From: Clostridium sp. CAG:411 | GTDB taxonomy: Bacteria; Bacillota; Clostridia; Lachnospirales; Lachnospiraceae | Direction: 5' to 3' | Assembly: GCA_000437275.1 (NCBI GenBank) | Contig: FR899696.1 | Span: 23,821-67,788 of the forward strand | DNA: 43,968 nucleotides | In this document: piece after piece, positions 17,284 through 26,652 of the stretch | Position numbering within the stretch: position 1 is the stretch's first letter | How the letters are laid out: every line of letters begins with the position of its first letter | The notes under the pieces: generated by a model | The model's database searches: none | Told to the model about the DNA's origin: nothing | What the model saw: only the letters and a program-made list of their open reading frames with translations | Program-made: the position numbers and the translations under genes

Positions 17284-20200
17284 CTAATTCTTATTTCCAG
17301 CCTTTTCCATCTCATCAAGCTGATCTTCTATCAAATTCACAGAAACCATTGTAGATACACCCTTTTCCTGCATAGTAATACCATACATAACATCCGCCGC
17401 AGACATAGTACCTCTACGGTGTGTAATGACAATAAACTGTGTATCTTTTGTAAGTTTATGTAAATATTGTGCATATCGTTTTACATTGGAATCATCCAAC
17501 GCAGCTTCTATTTCGTCAAGCAAACAAAATGGTGACGGTTTTAAATTTTGAATAGCAAATAAAAGCGATATGGCGGTCAATGCCTTTTCTCCACCAGACA
17601 TCTGCATCATATTCTGCAACTTCTTTCCCGGTGGTTGTGCAATAATGTTGATACCTGCCTCCAAAATATCCTCATCACTCATCAACTCAATCGTTCCTTT
17701 TCCTCCACCAAATAGCTCTTTAAACACAATGTCAAACTGGCTTTTAATCTCAGCAAATTTTTCTTCAAACTGCTTTCGCATTTCAATATCCAGTTCTTCT
17801 ACAATGTTCATTAAGACTTCTTCTGAATGAATCAAGTCTTCATGCTGAGAATGCAACAGTTCATATCGCTCAGAAATGTTACGATAGTCTTCAATCGCAT
17901 TTACATTTACATCTCCAAGCCCTTTCATCTTTGCTTTTACTTCACTGATCTGTCTTTTCATAGTTGAAAAATCAAGATTTGTTTCCGTTTTATGTTCTGC
18001 TGCCGTCTGATAGGTTAGTTCATATTCTTCCCACATATAATTAGACTGCTGTTCCATCTGTTCAGCAATTTTTTCTTTTCGATTATTTAATCGGAAGATT
18101 TCTTTATCAAGATTCCCCAAATCATCGGAAATCTGTTCTCTTTGTCTTAATAAATCCTTATGCTGTTTAGCAGTCTCTTCTCGATCACTTTTCAATGATT
18201 CAATATAGTCATCCACTTCTTTAATATCTTTTACTTCTGTCTCCAATTGACTCTTCATGACCTGAATAGCCTGCTCTTTTTCAATAACCTGTTGCGTTGA
18301 ATTAGCTGCATTCTCCTCCAAGCGACTATGTTCTTCCTTCAATGTATCCAATTCTCTTTGAATACGTTGCATATTTGTTTCTATAAATTCCTTCTTTTGT
18401 TCAAATGAAGATGCCTCAATAGAAACTCCTGCCACCTGTTCGCGTAGCTCTTCTAATTCTTTTCTTTTATCTTCAAGCTCTTTATTATATTCCTTCTTTT
18501 TGTTCTCGTGATCTTCATTTTCCTCTTCCAGCATATCCATCTGTTTTTGAAGCATAGTAACATTTCCACGTAACTCCGCAAACTGTCTTTCTATATCCTC
18601 TGTTTCTTCCTGAATAGACAAATATCCCTTTTCAATGGTCTCACGATTACTTTTCGCTTGCTTATAGTTTAATTTTGCTGTATTTTCCAATACATATAGT
18701 TGTTGCAATTCGCTCTGGATGTCTCTTCGTTCCTGCGCCTGCAAATCTCCATTGCTTTGAAGAAGTTCGATTTCTTTTTGTACCTTTTCGCAATCCTGCT
18801 TTAAATTGCCAAGTTTCTTCTCTCCATCTTCCATTTCTCTATGTCTGCTCAATAGATTGCTTGAATTTTTATAAGCACCACCGGACATAGAACCGCCAGG
18901 ATTTAATAATTCTCCTTCCAATGTTACAATACGAATAGAATTATTGTATTTTCTTGCAACTGCAATTGCGTGATCAATATGATCTACCACAAGAATCCTG
19001 CCTAACAAATATTCTACCAAATTCTTAAACTCTTTTTTAGCATTAACAAGTTCACTGGCAAATCCCAGTACCCCTGGTTCCTTTCTGGCATCCTCTCTTT
19101 TAGATACATTTCTTTTTCCGACTACGGTTAATGGCAAAAAGGTTGCACGACCATAACGATTTTTCTTCAAAAATTGAATCAATTGTTTGGCTGTTTCTTC
19201 TGTATCTGTAACTATATTTTGGATACTTCCTCCTAGAGCAATCTCCATCGCTACTTCATACTCTTTTTCCACCTTAATAATGTCTGCCACAACACCTACG
19301 ATACCAGCATTTTTTTCTTTTTGCTCCATAACACGACGAATACTTTGTCCATAACCATCATAACGCTCCGTCATATTTCGCAAAGTTTCCAATTTTGACT
19401 GTTCTCTATGGTAATCCTGTTGTTTTATATTCAGTGCTTTTCGTAAATCTTCTAAATTATTTCTGTCTGCTTTCTGTTTTTCCTGTAATTCTTGTAGGCG
19501 TTGGTTTTTCCCTTGAATCTGAACCGTAACCTCATTTAGACGGGCTTCTTCTTTTTGCAATGTTTCTACACAAATTGCTTCATCGGTCTTATTTTTCAAA
19601 ATGCGTTGAGTCAACTGTGCTTTTTTAACATTTTCCTGCGACAACATTGTATTGTACTTTTCCAATTTTGCCTTCAATGTTGCATTCTCATTTAGGCGAT
19701 GCATAATCTCTTGATTACATTGATCAATTTTATCATTGATAGCATCCATCTGGTTCTTACAATCCGCAACTTTTTCTTCCATGCCATCCTTTTTTTGTTC
19801 AATGTCTTGCATTCCCGAAAATAGCTTTTCTTTTTCTTCTAACTGCTTTTGATGCTCTTTATTCTTTTTATCTACGTCTGAAAGGATTGTTTCAAGACGT
19901 TCCTGATAATGTTTATCGTTTTGCTTTGCAGCTAAAATCTGTTCATTGCAAACCTTAATTTCACCCTCTAATTGTTCCTTACGGATTCGCTTTTCATTTA
20001 CAGTTCCTTTGTTTTTTTCCAAAACAATGTCTTTTTGCTCCAACGCTCTTTCAAGTCGCTCATAGTCCTCTTTTATATGAGAAAACAACTTGTTTTTTTC
20101 CTCAAAATCAGTTGTGACAATTTCAATATTGTTTTCTACTTTATCCTCTTCTGTATGAAGCTGTTCATATTCCTGCAAAAACAGATTTACGTCAAGCTGT

Positions 20201-20868
20201 TTTAAATCCTCTCGCAACCGTAAATATTCTCTAGCAGTTTCAGACTGTTGTTTCAATGGTCCAACCTGTTTTTCCAATTCAGATAAAATATCATTGATAC
20301 GTTCTAAATTCTGACGCTCCACTTCTAAATTTTTCTGTGCAGTAGCTTTTCTTTTTTTATACTTTACAATTCCTGCTGCCTCATCAAATAATTCTCGACG
20401 TTCTTCCGGTTTACCATTTAAAATCTTATCAATCTGTCCCTGACCGATAATGGAGTACCCTTCTTTACCAATACCCGTATCTAAAAATAGTTCCTGGACA
20501 TCACGTAAACGGCAATTCACACCATTCATTAAATATTCACTTTCACCGGAACGATACACACGTCTGGCTACTGTAACCTCTTCATAAGAAGTTGGCAGCT
20601 TGTGATCTGAATTATCAAATGTAATTGCCACATAAGCAAATCCCTGTGGTTTTCTCAATTCCGTTCCTGCAAAAATAATGTCTTCCATTTTAGAACCACG
20701 CAATTGTTTTGCACTCTGTTCACCAAGTACCCAGCGAACTGCATCACCCACGTTACTCTTTCCACTACCATTTGGTCCAACGATTGCTGTAATTCCTTTT
20801 TGGAACTCAAATACGATTTTATTTGCAAAGGATTTAAAACCATGTATCTCAATGCTTTTTAAATACAT
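17284..20868 (-). CDS. smc: Chromosome segregation protein SMC
   Basis: A 1194-residue condensin ATPase. N-terminal Walker A GPNGSGKSNVGDAVRWVLGE (about 32-51), the first coiled coil (about 170-490), a hinge (about 515-650, GVVADIIKVEKEYEVAM onward), the second coiled coil, and a C-terminal head with the signature MSGGEKALTAIS and Walker B LLDEIEAALDD. Length is typical. It works with ScpA/ScpB, which are not in the window. It follows rnc by 20 bases; this order is widespread in Firmicutes. Confidence 0.98.
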   Translation of the reverse strand: MYLKSIEIHGFKSFANKIVFEFQKGITAIVGPNGSGKSNVGDAVRWVLGEQSAKQLRGSKMEDIIFAGTELRKPQGFAYVAITFDNSDHKLPTSYEEVTVARRVYRSGESEYLMNGVNCRLRDVQELFLDTGIGKEGYSIIGQGQIDKILNGKPEERRELFDEAAGIVKYKKRKATAQKNLEVERQNLERINDILSELEKQVGPLKQQSETAREYLRLREDLKQLDVNLFLQEYEQLHTEEDKVENNIEIVTTDFEEKNKLFSHIKEDYERLERALEQKDIVLEKNKGTVNEKRIRKEQLEGEIKVCNEQILAAKQNDKHYQERLETILSDVDKKNKEHQKQLEEKEKLFSGMQDIEQKKDGMEEKVADCKNQMDAINDKIDQCNQEIMHRLNENATLKAKLEKYNTMLSQENVKKAQLTQRILKNKTDEAICVETLQKEEARLNEVTVQIQGKNQRLQELQEKQKADRNNLEDLRKALNIKQQDYHREQSKLETLRNMTERYDGYGQSIRRVMEQKEKNAGIVGVVADIIKVEKEYEVAMEIALGGSIQNIVTDTEETAKQLIQFLKKNRYGRATFLPLTVVGKRNVSKREDARKEPGVLGFASELVNAKKEFKNLVEYLLGRILVVDHIDHAIAVARKYNNSIRIVTLEGELLNPGGSMSGGAYKNSSNLLSRHREMEDGEKKLGNLKQDCEKVQKEIELLQSNGDLQAQERRDIQSELQQLYVLENTAKLNYKQAKSNRETIEKGYLSIQEETEDIERQFAELRGNVTMLQKQMDMLEEENEDHENKKKEYNKELEDKRKELEELREQVAGVSIEASSFEQKKEFIETNMQRIQRELDTLKEEHSRLEENAANSTQQVIEKEQAIQVMKSQLETEVKDIKEVDDYIESLKSDREETAKQHKDLLRQREQISDDLGNLDKEIFRLNNRKEKIAEQMEQQSNYMWEEYELTYQTAAEHKTETNLDFSTMKRQISEVKAKMKGLGDVNVNAIEDYRNISERYELLHSQHEDLIHSEEVLMNIVEELDIEMRKQFEEKFAEIKSQFDIVFKELFGGGKGTIELMSDEDILEAGINIIAQPPGKKLQNMMQMSGGEKALTAISLLFAIQNLKPSPFCLLDEIEAALDDSNVKRYAQYLHKLTKDTQFIVITHRRGTMSAADVMYGITMQEKGVSTMVSVNLIEDQLDEMEKAGNKN

Positions 20869-20888
20869 ATATGCCCTCTTTCTTCTCT

Positions 20889-21578
20889 CTAATCAGTAAG
20901 CTTCAAAATTGCCTGATATGCAGCCGCCTGTTCCGCAGCTTTTTTTGTCTTTCCAGTACCTTGACTAAGTTCTTTTCCATCTACAATTGCAGCAACTGTA
21001 AAAACTTTGTCATGATCAGGTCCTGACTCCCCTAGTAACTTATATTGCAACGGTTCTTTATAATCTGCCTGCACAATTTCCTGCAAGATAGTCTTACTAT
21101 CAAAAAAGAGCTTTTTGCTATCAATATCGTCTAACACATATTTCATAATGAACTCTTTTGCACTAGTAAAACCACCGTCTAAATAAATTGCACCAATCAC
21201 TGCCTCAAAAGCATCAGAAAGAATCGAATCTCTGTTTGCTCCCCCTGTTGCAATCTCTCCTTTTCCCAATAAAATATAATCACCTAAGTTTATTTCTCTG
21301 GCACACATAGCCAATGTAGGCTCGCATACAAGACTGGCACGAAGTTTTGTCATCTCTCCTTCATGCATCTGCTCATTAGTACGAAATATATACTCACTGG
21401 ACATTAATTCCAGAACCGCATCTCCTAAAAACTCCAATCGCTCATTATTTGCTAATTTACTCAGACGCATTTCATTCGCATAAGAACTATGTGATAATGC
21501 CTGACGTAAATAATTTCGATTTTGAAAATGATACCCAATCATATTTTCAAATTCTCCCATCTTTTCTTGATTAATCAT
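20889..21578 (-). CDS. rnc: Ribonuclease III
   Basis: A 229-residue double-strand-specific endoribonuclease that processes rRNA and other structured RNAs. The catalytic domain has the signature NERLEFLGDAVLELM (about 43-57) and further acidic residues in DAFEAVIGAIYLD (about 118-130); a C-terminal dsRNA-binding domain ends in GTGKTKKAAEQAAAYQAI. ATG at 21578 is taken; a TTG one codon upstream is possible. A perfect 24-base hairpin lies between acpP and this gene and could be a self-processing site. Confidence 0.96.
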   Translation of the reverse strand: MINQEKMGEFENMIGYHFQNRNYLRQALSHSSYANEMRLSKLANNERLEFLGDAVLELMSSEYIFRTNEQMHEGEMTKLRASLVCEPTLAMCAREINLGDYILLGKGEIATGGANRDSILSDAFEAVIGAIYLDGGFTSAKEFIMKYVLDDIDSKKLFFDSKTILQEIVQADYKEPLQYKLLGESGPDHDKVFTVAAIVDGKELSQGTGKTKKAAEQAAAYQAILKLTD

Positions 21579-21638
21579 CAATCACGCCTAACCTTTCCTA
21601 TCAGTATCTTCCCTTTGTTTGTCTAATTACACATATAA

Positions 21639-21662
21639 GCTGTCTGTATAGATACAGACAGC
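21639..21662 (-). promoter_or_regulatory. Perfect 11-bp hairpin between acpP and rnc
   Basis: GCTGTCTGTAT and ATACAGACAGC flank a two-base loop. It lacks a clear T run on the minus strand, so it is either a weak terminator or an RNA processing site in the rnc leader. RNase III self-cleaves its own leader in E. coli; here this is only an analogy. Confidence 0.6.
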
Positions 21663-21690
21663 CTATATGCTCACTTACTATATATCGTCA

Positions 21691-21921
21691 TTATGCTATA
21701 GCATTCTTAATTTGCTCAACTGCATCTGCAACTGTAACAATCTTTTCAGCCTCTTCATTATCAATTTCGATTTCGAATTCTTCTTCGATTCCCATTATTA
21801 TTTGAAAAACATCCAAAGAATCTGCTCCTAAATCATCTACAAATGAAGTTTCCATTTTGATTTCATCTGCATCTACATTTAATACCTCACTAATAATACC
21901 TTGTAATTTTTCAAATTCCAT
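21691..21921 (-). CDS. acpP: Acyl carrier protein
   Basis: A 76-residue acidic carrier of fatty-acid intermediates. The phosphopantetheine serine lies in the DSL motif of DDLGADSLDVFQI at about residue 35. ATG at 21921 is chosen because AAAGGCGG stands 7-8 bases upstream and family members start this way; a longer frame reading MSKKGGNS would overlap the plsX stop and contain the ribosome site. It follows plsX by 16 bases, and the pair feeds fatty-acid and phospholipid synthesis. Confidence 0.96.
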   Translation of the reverse strand: MEFEKLQGIISEVLNVDADEIKMETSFVDDLGADSLDVFQIIMGIEEEFEIEIDNEEAEKIVTVADAVEQIKNAIA

Positions 21922-21937
21922 ACTGTTCCCGCCTTTC

Positions 21938-22954
21938 TTACTCATTATCTTCCAAAAGAATGTTTTCTTTTATTTTCTCATTAATATTCTGTTCCTTAAA
22001 TAAAGAACATTGAATAATTGAGTTCTTAATTTCTTTGCTGGTTGAACTACCATGTGTCTTAACAACCAGTCCATTTAAACCCAGCATAGGAGCACCACCA
22101 TATTCACTGGCATCGAACTGCTTTATTGTGTTTTTCAACGCTGGCATTGCCAATGCTGCTCCAATCTTACTTTTTGTTGTAGACATAAGACCTTTTTTAA
22201 TTTCGCTAACCAAAGCGGATGATAAGCCTTCATATAATTTTAAAATGACATTTCCAACAAATGCCTCACAGACAATAACATCTACCTCTCCATATGGAAT
22301 ATCTCTTGCTTCAATACTACCCACAAAATTAATCTCGCTACAGTTCTTTAACATTGGGTAAGTTTCTTTCACAAGCATATTTCCCTTTTCTTCTTCTGCA
22401 CCAATATTAACAATTGCAACTCTAGGTTTCTCTACTCCAATTACATTCTCCATGTAAATGGAACCCATCTTTGCAAATTGCAATAAGTGGGATGGACGTG
22501 CATCTACATTCGCACCACAATCTACAAGTAAAGATACCCCTTTTACCGTCGGTATCAATGGTGCCAATGGTGGTCTTTCAACCCCTTTGATCCTGCCTGC
22601 AATCAATTGTCCTCCTACTAACACTGCACCTGTACTTCCTGCAGAAACAAATGCATCTGCCTCTCCAGCCTTTATCAAATTCAGTGCTACTACAATAGAA
22701 GAATCCTTTTTTCTTCGTATTGCCATAACAGGAGCTTCATCATTGGTTATCACTTCATCCGCTTTTACAACCTTAATTTGCTCCTCGGAATAAGAATATT
22801 TTTTTAATTCCTTTTGAATCTCTTCTTCTTTTCCGACTAACAATACTTGTATTTGCTCTTTTTCATTGACTGCTTCAATTGCTCCTTTTACAATCTCAGC
22901 AGGAGCATTATCTCCGCCCATTGCATCTAATGCGACTCTTACCATATCTTTCAT
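21938..22954 (-). CDS. plsX: Phosphate acyltransferase PlsX
   Basis: A 338-residue peripheral membrane enzyme that makes acyl-phosphate from acyl-ACP for glycerol-3-phosphate acylation. Recognisable stretches are VALDAMGGDNAP at the start, SAGSTGAVLVGG, LVDCGANVDARP, VNIGAEEEKGN and FVGNVILKLYEG. Length is normal. GAGGAG is upstream of the ATG. In many Firmicutes rpmF (ribosomal protein L32) comes just before plsX; it is absent here. It heads the acpP-rnc-smc-ftsY transcript. Confidence 0.96.
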   Translation of the reverse strand: MKDMVRVALDAMGGDNAPAEIVKGAIEAVNEKEQIQVLLVGKEEEIQKELKKYSYSEEQIKVVKADEVITNDEAPVMAIRRKKDSSIVVALNLIKAGEADAFVSAGSTGAVLVGGQLIAGRIKGVERPPLAPLIPTVKGVSLLVDCGANVDARPSHLLQFAKMGSIYMENVIGVEKPRVAIVNIGAEEEKGNMLVKETYPMLKNCSEINFVGSIEARDIPYGEVDVIVCEAFVGNVILKLYEGLSSALVSEIKKGLMSTTKSKIGAALAMPALKNTIKQFDASEYGGAPMLGLNGLVVKTHGSSTSKEIKNSIIQCSLFKEQNINEKIKENILLEDNE

Positions 22955-23102
22955 TTGTCAATCTCCTCAATGAAATCTCGCTTTTTGCTCTAACAGCTCA
23001 GTCGTACAAAATAGCGATAACATTATCACTACCATCCTTTTATGTATCAGCACAACCAATCTGCCGTTTTCCTGCCTAATTTTTAGTCCATATCCACAGA
23101 CA

Positions 23103-23131
23103 AATATACTAAATATTATTCTAAAAATCAA
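23103..23131 (-). promoter_or_regulatory. Predicted sigma-A promoter of the plsX operon
   Basis: TTGATT (23126-23131) and TATATT (23103-23108) on the minus strand, 17 bases apart, overlapping the end of cheR by only a few bases; it leaves a leader of about 140 bases. I found no FapR-like palindrome in the leader. Confidence 0.55.
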
Positions 23132-23134
23132 CTA

Positions 23135-23920
23135 TTAATTCTCAATCCTTTTATAGAAAAATGAATATACCGATTCAAAGCCAAAATTCTTCGGCTGTAC
23201 CATCTGCTCTGTACTTCCTACAAACAGAAATGCACCAGGTTTTAACGCCTGATTAAATTTGGCATAAATATCTGATTTTGCCTCCTCTGTAAAATAAATC
23301 ATAACATTTCTACAAACAATCAAATCACACTGGGAAGGATAGGTATCCTTCAACAGATTATGCTGCTGAAACTTTACACATGACTTTATTTTATCCGAAA
23401 TAGCATAGGTTTTTTCATTTATTTTTTCAAAATATTTTGTGACAAATTCCTCTGGTAACGCCTTTAAACTTTTATCTGTATATAGTCCAGCCTTAGCCTT
23501 TTCAAGAATTTGTTTATCAATATCCGTTGCAATAATTTCTATATTACTTAATGGCACAAATTTTGAAAGTAACATAACCAACGAATAGGGTTCATCCCCT
23601 GTTGAACAAGCCGCACTCCATATTTTCAACTTTTTTCCGAATTTTTCAAATAATGTCGGCAAAATAGATTTTTCCAAAATCTTCCATTGCTCAGGATTTC
23701 GATAAAATTCAGATACGTTTATTGTTAAATATGTCACGAATTCTTCAAATTTGTCTTTATCCTTTTTTAATAGTTCTATATACTGCTTATAAGAAGATAT
23801 ACCACTTTTTGATATCAATGTATCAATTCTTCTCTTCATCTGACGTTCCTTGTACGCATTCAAATCAATCTTTGTTAATTGAAATACATCCTTTTTAAAT
23901 CCCTCATAATTATCTTCCAT
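23135..23920 (-). CDS. cheR: Chemotaxis protein methyltransferase CheR
   Basis: A 261-residue enzyme that methylates glutamates of chemoreceptors using S-adenosylmethionine. It has the CheR N-terminal helical domain (about 1-75, with RRIDTLISKSG), then the SAM-binding domain: VSEFYRNPEQW, KIWSAACSTGDEPYSLVML (the CheR signature) and CDLIVCRNVMIYFTEEAK. Length is slightly short, as for other Gram-positive CheR. It stands alone between two housekeeping clusters with its own promoter, away from the cheX-cheY genes at 39.5-40.4 kb. GGGGGA precedes the ATG. Confidence 0.95.
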   Translation of the reverse strand: MEDNYEGFKKDVFQLTKIDLNAYKERQMKRRIDTLISKSGISSYKQYIELLKKDKDKFEEFVTYLTINVSEFYRNPEQWKILEKSILPTLFEKFGKKLKIWSAACSTGDEPYSLVMLLSKFVPLSNIEIIATDIDKQILEKAKAGLYTDKSLKALPEEFVTKYFEKINEKTYAISDKIKSCVKFQQHNLLKDTYPSQCDLIVCRNVMIYFTEEAKSDIYAKFNQALKPGAFLFVGSTEQMVQPKNFGFESVYSFFYKRIEN

Positions 23921-23956
23921 TGTACTTCCCCCTTACACATCAATCATGTTTCTTTT

Positions 23957-23985
23957 ATTGTATCTTGTAGCAGAAAAAAATGCAA
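23957..23985 (-). promoter_or_regulatory. Predicted sigma-A promoter of cheR
   Basis: TTGCAT (23980-23985) and TACAAT (23957-23962) on the minus strand, 17 bases apart, just after the preceding terminator. Confidence 0.7.
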
Positions 23986-24019
23986 TGATATAATTATAAC
24001 TTCTCCAGAAAACAAAAAA

Positions 24020-24039
24020 GGAGAGGTCGAAACCTCTCC
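24020..24039 (-). terminator. Rho-independent terminator after the S1-domain gene
   Basis: GGAGAGGT / ACCTCTCC, a perfect 8-bp GC-rich stem with a CGAA loop, followed by six T on the minus strand. Confidence 0.9.
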
Positions 24040-24054
24040 CATTTTTATCTGTTT

Positions 24055-25125
24055 TTATTCAGCATCTTCATTATTGTCAGATAATGCCTTTACACTCAAG
24101 CTAATCTTCTTATCTGCACCATTGAAATCTACAACCTTAGCTGTAACTTCTTCACCGATCTTTAATACATCAGATGGCTTCTCAACATGTTCTCTTGAAA
24201 TCTGAGAAACATGTAATAATGCATCAATTCCTGGCTCTAATTCTACGAATGCACCAAAGTCTGTCATTCTTGCAACTTTACCAGTTACAACTGTACCAAC
24301 TTCATACTTATCTGCAGCAGTAATCCATGGATTCTGATCCTCAAACTTCAAGCTTAATGCAATCTTTTCACCCTGGATATCCTTGATAAGAACCTTTACT
24401 ACATCTCCAACCTTGAATAACTTCTTAGGGCTTTCTACACGTCCCCAAGACATTTCTGAAATGTGTAATAAACCGTCTGCACCACCTAAATCGATAAATG
24501 CACCAAAGTCTGTTACATTCTTAACAGTTCCTTCTACAGTCATACCTACAGAAATCTTTTCGAATAATTCTTTCTGTAATTCTTTCTTCTTAGCAACTAA
24601 TAACTGCTTACGGTCACCAATAATTCTTCTTCTCTTTGGATTAAATTCAGTAATAACAAACTCGATTTCCTGACCAGCATACTTAGAAAGATTCTTTTCA
24701 TAAGTATCAGAAACTAAACTTGCAGGAATAAATACTCTTGCTTCTTCAACTACTACACTTAAACCACCATCTAATACTGCAGCAACTGGTGCCTTTAATA
24801 CTTCCTGGTTGTTAAATGCTTCTTCAATTCTCTTATTACCTTTTTCAGCCATAAGTCTCTTGTAAGTTAATAATACCTGACCTTCGCCATCATTCACTTT
24901 AAGAACTTTAGCTTCCATTGTGTCACCAACATTTACAACAGTTGTTAAATCAATGTTTGGTGTGTTGCTGTATTCATTTCTAGTAATGATACCATCTGCC
25001 TTGTATCCAATATTCAAGACAATTTCGTCTTCCTTTACACTAATGACTGTCCCTTCTACAATCTCACCATTGTGGATTGTTTTTTCATACTCGTCTAATA
25101 ATTGTTCAAAGCTCTGTTCTGACAT
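24055..25125 (-). CDS. S1 RNA-binding domain protein (ribosomal protein S1-like), four repeats
   Basis: A 356-residue protein with four S1 repeats: GEIVEGTVISVKEDEIVLNIGYKADG (about 20-45), a weak second around 100-160, and two strong ones at about 190-260 (GTVKNVTDFGAFIDLGGADG) and 275-345 (GKVARMTDFGAFVELEPGID). Gram-positive S1 homologues are shorter than the six-repeat E. coli RpsA and their role at the ribosome is less certain. The start overlaps the end of ispH by 31 bases in another frame, with AGGAGG 11 bases before the ATG. In some Clostridium species ispH and this protein are fused; here they are separate. Confidence 0.9.
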   Translation of the reverse strand: MSEQSFEQLLDEYEKTIHNGEIVEGTVISVKEDEIVLNIGYKADGIITRNEYSNTPNIDLTTVVNVGDTMEAKVLKVNDGEGQVLLTYKRLMAEKGNKRIEEAFNNQEVLKAPVAAVLDGGLSVVVEEARVFIPASLVSDTYEKNLSKYAGQEIEFVITEFNPKRRRIIGDRKQLLVAKKKELQKELFEKISVGMTVEGTVKNVTDFGAFIDLGGADGLLHISEMSWGRVESPKKLFKVGDVVKVLIKDIQGEKIALSLKFEDQNPWITAADKYEVGTVVTGKVARMTDFGAFVELEPGIDALLHVSQISREHVEKPSDVLKIGEEVTAKVVDFNGADKKISLSVKALSDNNEDAE

Positions 25126-25955
25126 GCTGTTTGAACCTCCTTAATAATATTATTTGGGGTTGATGCCCCTGCTGTAATACCTACGCTACGAAACGACTGG
25201 AACGCGTCCAAATCTAAGTCAACAAGTGTCTGTATATAGTAAGTATTCTCACATTCTCTTTTACATATCTCATACAACTTCTGTGTGTTGGAACTAGATT
25301 GTCCACCAATCACAATCATTGCATCCGAGACTTTTGCCAACTGCATCGCTTCACTTTGTCTCACTTCTGTAGCATTGCAAATTGTATTTAAAGCAATTAT
25401 ATCATACCTCTTTTTTGAAATTATTTCAACTATATCTTGAAATTTCTTGTAATTAAATGTCGTTTGTGATACAATGCAGGTCTTTTTTTCTTGGCTTGGC
25501 ACATATGCCTCTGCCTCTTCTATGGTCTCTATTACGGTAACATTGTCGCCCCCCCAGCCTTTTATTCCTTCCACCTCTGGGTGTTTTGCATTACCAATAA
25601 TTACCACATTTTCATTTTCTTCCGTATGCTTTTTTACTATATTGTGTATTTTTTTAACAAATGGACAAGTAGCATCTACGATTCTGATATTTTCTTTTTG
25701 TAAAATATCGTAAACATCTTTTGACACACCATGCGAACGAATAATAACCGTTCCTTCTTTAAGATCTTTCAATTCATCAATGGAATTTAATACAGCCACT
25801 CCTTTTTTTTGCAGATCGGTTACCACCTGCTCATTGTGAATAATGGGACCAAACGTATAAACCTGCTCTTTTTTTTGGGCTTCTTCATATACCATATCTA
25901 CAGCACGTTTCACACCAAAACAAAATCCTGCACTTTTTGCCAATGTTACTTCCAT
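25095..25955 (-). CDS. ispH: 4-Hydroxy-3-methylbut-2-enyl diphosphate reductase
   Basis: A 286-residue iron-sulfur enzyme, last step of the MEP isoprenoid pathway. The three cluster cysteines are in GFCFGVKRAV, DATCPFVKK and NTICNATEVRQ; conserved HNEQVV, RSHGV, GNAKHPEVEG and SQTTFN are present. ATG at 25955 (MEVTLAKSAG) is chosen since AGGTGG precedes it and family proteins begin there; an upstream in-frame start at 26009 would add 18 untypical residues and overlap cmk. It is in the order cmk-ispH-S1. Confidence 0.96.
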   Translation of the reverse strand: MEVTLAKSAGFCFGVKRAVDMVYEEAQKKEQVYTFGPIIHNEQVVTDLQKKGVAVLNSIDELKDLKEGTVIIRSHGVSKDVYDILQKENIRIVDATCPFVKKIHNIVKKHTEENENVVIIGNAKHPEVEGIKGWGGDNVTVIETIEEAEAYVPSQEKKTCIVSQTTFNYKKFQDIVEIISKKRYDIIALNTICNATEVRQSEAMQLAKVSDAMIVIGGQSSSNTQKLYEICKRECENTYYIQTLVDLDLDAFQSFRSVGITAGASTPNNIIKEVQTACQNRALNNY

Positions 25956-25983
25956 TTTTCCACCTAGCCTTTCAACAGCATAC

Positions 25984-26643
25984 CTAGACATTTTTCTTAT
26001 AAATCGCAATAATATTCTCTACAACCTCTGCAATCGTCATATGAGAGCTATCTACAAGAACTGCATCTTCTGCCTGCTTTAATGGTGCAATTTCACGATT
26101 CATATCCTGCTCATCTCTTGCAATAATATCATTCTCAATTTCCTGCAAATTACACGCAATTCCTTTTTCGCACAATTCCTTATATCTACGATTTGCCCGT
26201 TCCGAAGCACTGGCTGTTAAGTAAATTTTTACATCTGCATTTGGTAAAACATGCGTACCAATATCTCTTCCATCCATAATTACATTTTCTTTTGCTGCTA
26301 AATTTCTTTGCAAATCCAAAAGCTGTGCTCTTACTTCTTTGATTTTCGCCACAAAAGAAGCCATCTTTCCTACTTCTTCTGTACGAATAAGACCACTTAC
26401 ATTTTCACCATTTAATACTACCTGTTGTTCTCCATTTTGATAAACGATTTCAACCGATGCCTCTTTTACATGCGTTGCAACCTCTTCTTCCTGTTTCATA
26501 TTATTGCGAAGCATATACAAAGCAATCGCACGATACATCGCGCCTGTATCCACATAAATAAATCCCAACTCTTTTGCAACCATCTTTGCGATTGTACTTT
26601 TTCCTGCTCCTGCAGGTCCATCAATTGCTATATTAATTGCCAT
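25984..26643 (-). CDS. cmk: Cytidylate kinase
   Basis: A 219-residue nucleotide kinase phosphorylating CMP/dCMP with ATP. P-loop IDGPAGAGKSTIAK at the start, YVDTGAMYRAIALY, GRDIGTHVLPNADVKIYLTAS, and RANRRYKEL with the lid region DEQDMNREIAPL. Length is standard. It lies 9 bases after the flavoprotein stop and 28 bases before the ispH start. Confidence 0.97.
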   Translation of the reverse strand: MAINIAIDGPAGAGKSTIAKMVAKELGFIYVDTGAMYRAIALYMLRNNMKQEEEVATHVKEASVEIVYQNGEQQVVLNGENVSGLIRTEEVGKMASFVAKIKEVRAQLLDLQRNLAAKENVIMDGRDIGTHVLPNADVKIYLTASASERANRRYKELCEKGIACNLQEIENDIIARDEQDMNREIAPLKQAEDAVLVDSSHMTIAEVVENIIAIYKKNV

Positions 26644-26652
26644 CTTTTTCTC

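Noticed and set aside
21922..21945. Longer ACP start (MSKKGGNS...)
   Set aside because: It would include the AAAGGCGG ribosome site inside the coding region and overlap the plsX stop; ACP proteins begin at MEFEKL-like sequence.
22955..23134. A missed rpmF gene before plsX
   Set aside because: No frame encodes an L32-like protein here; the stretch holds a promoter and leader.
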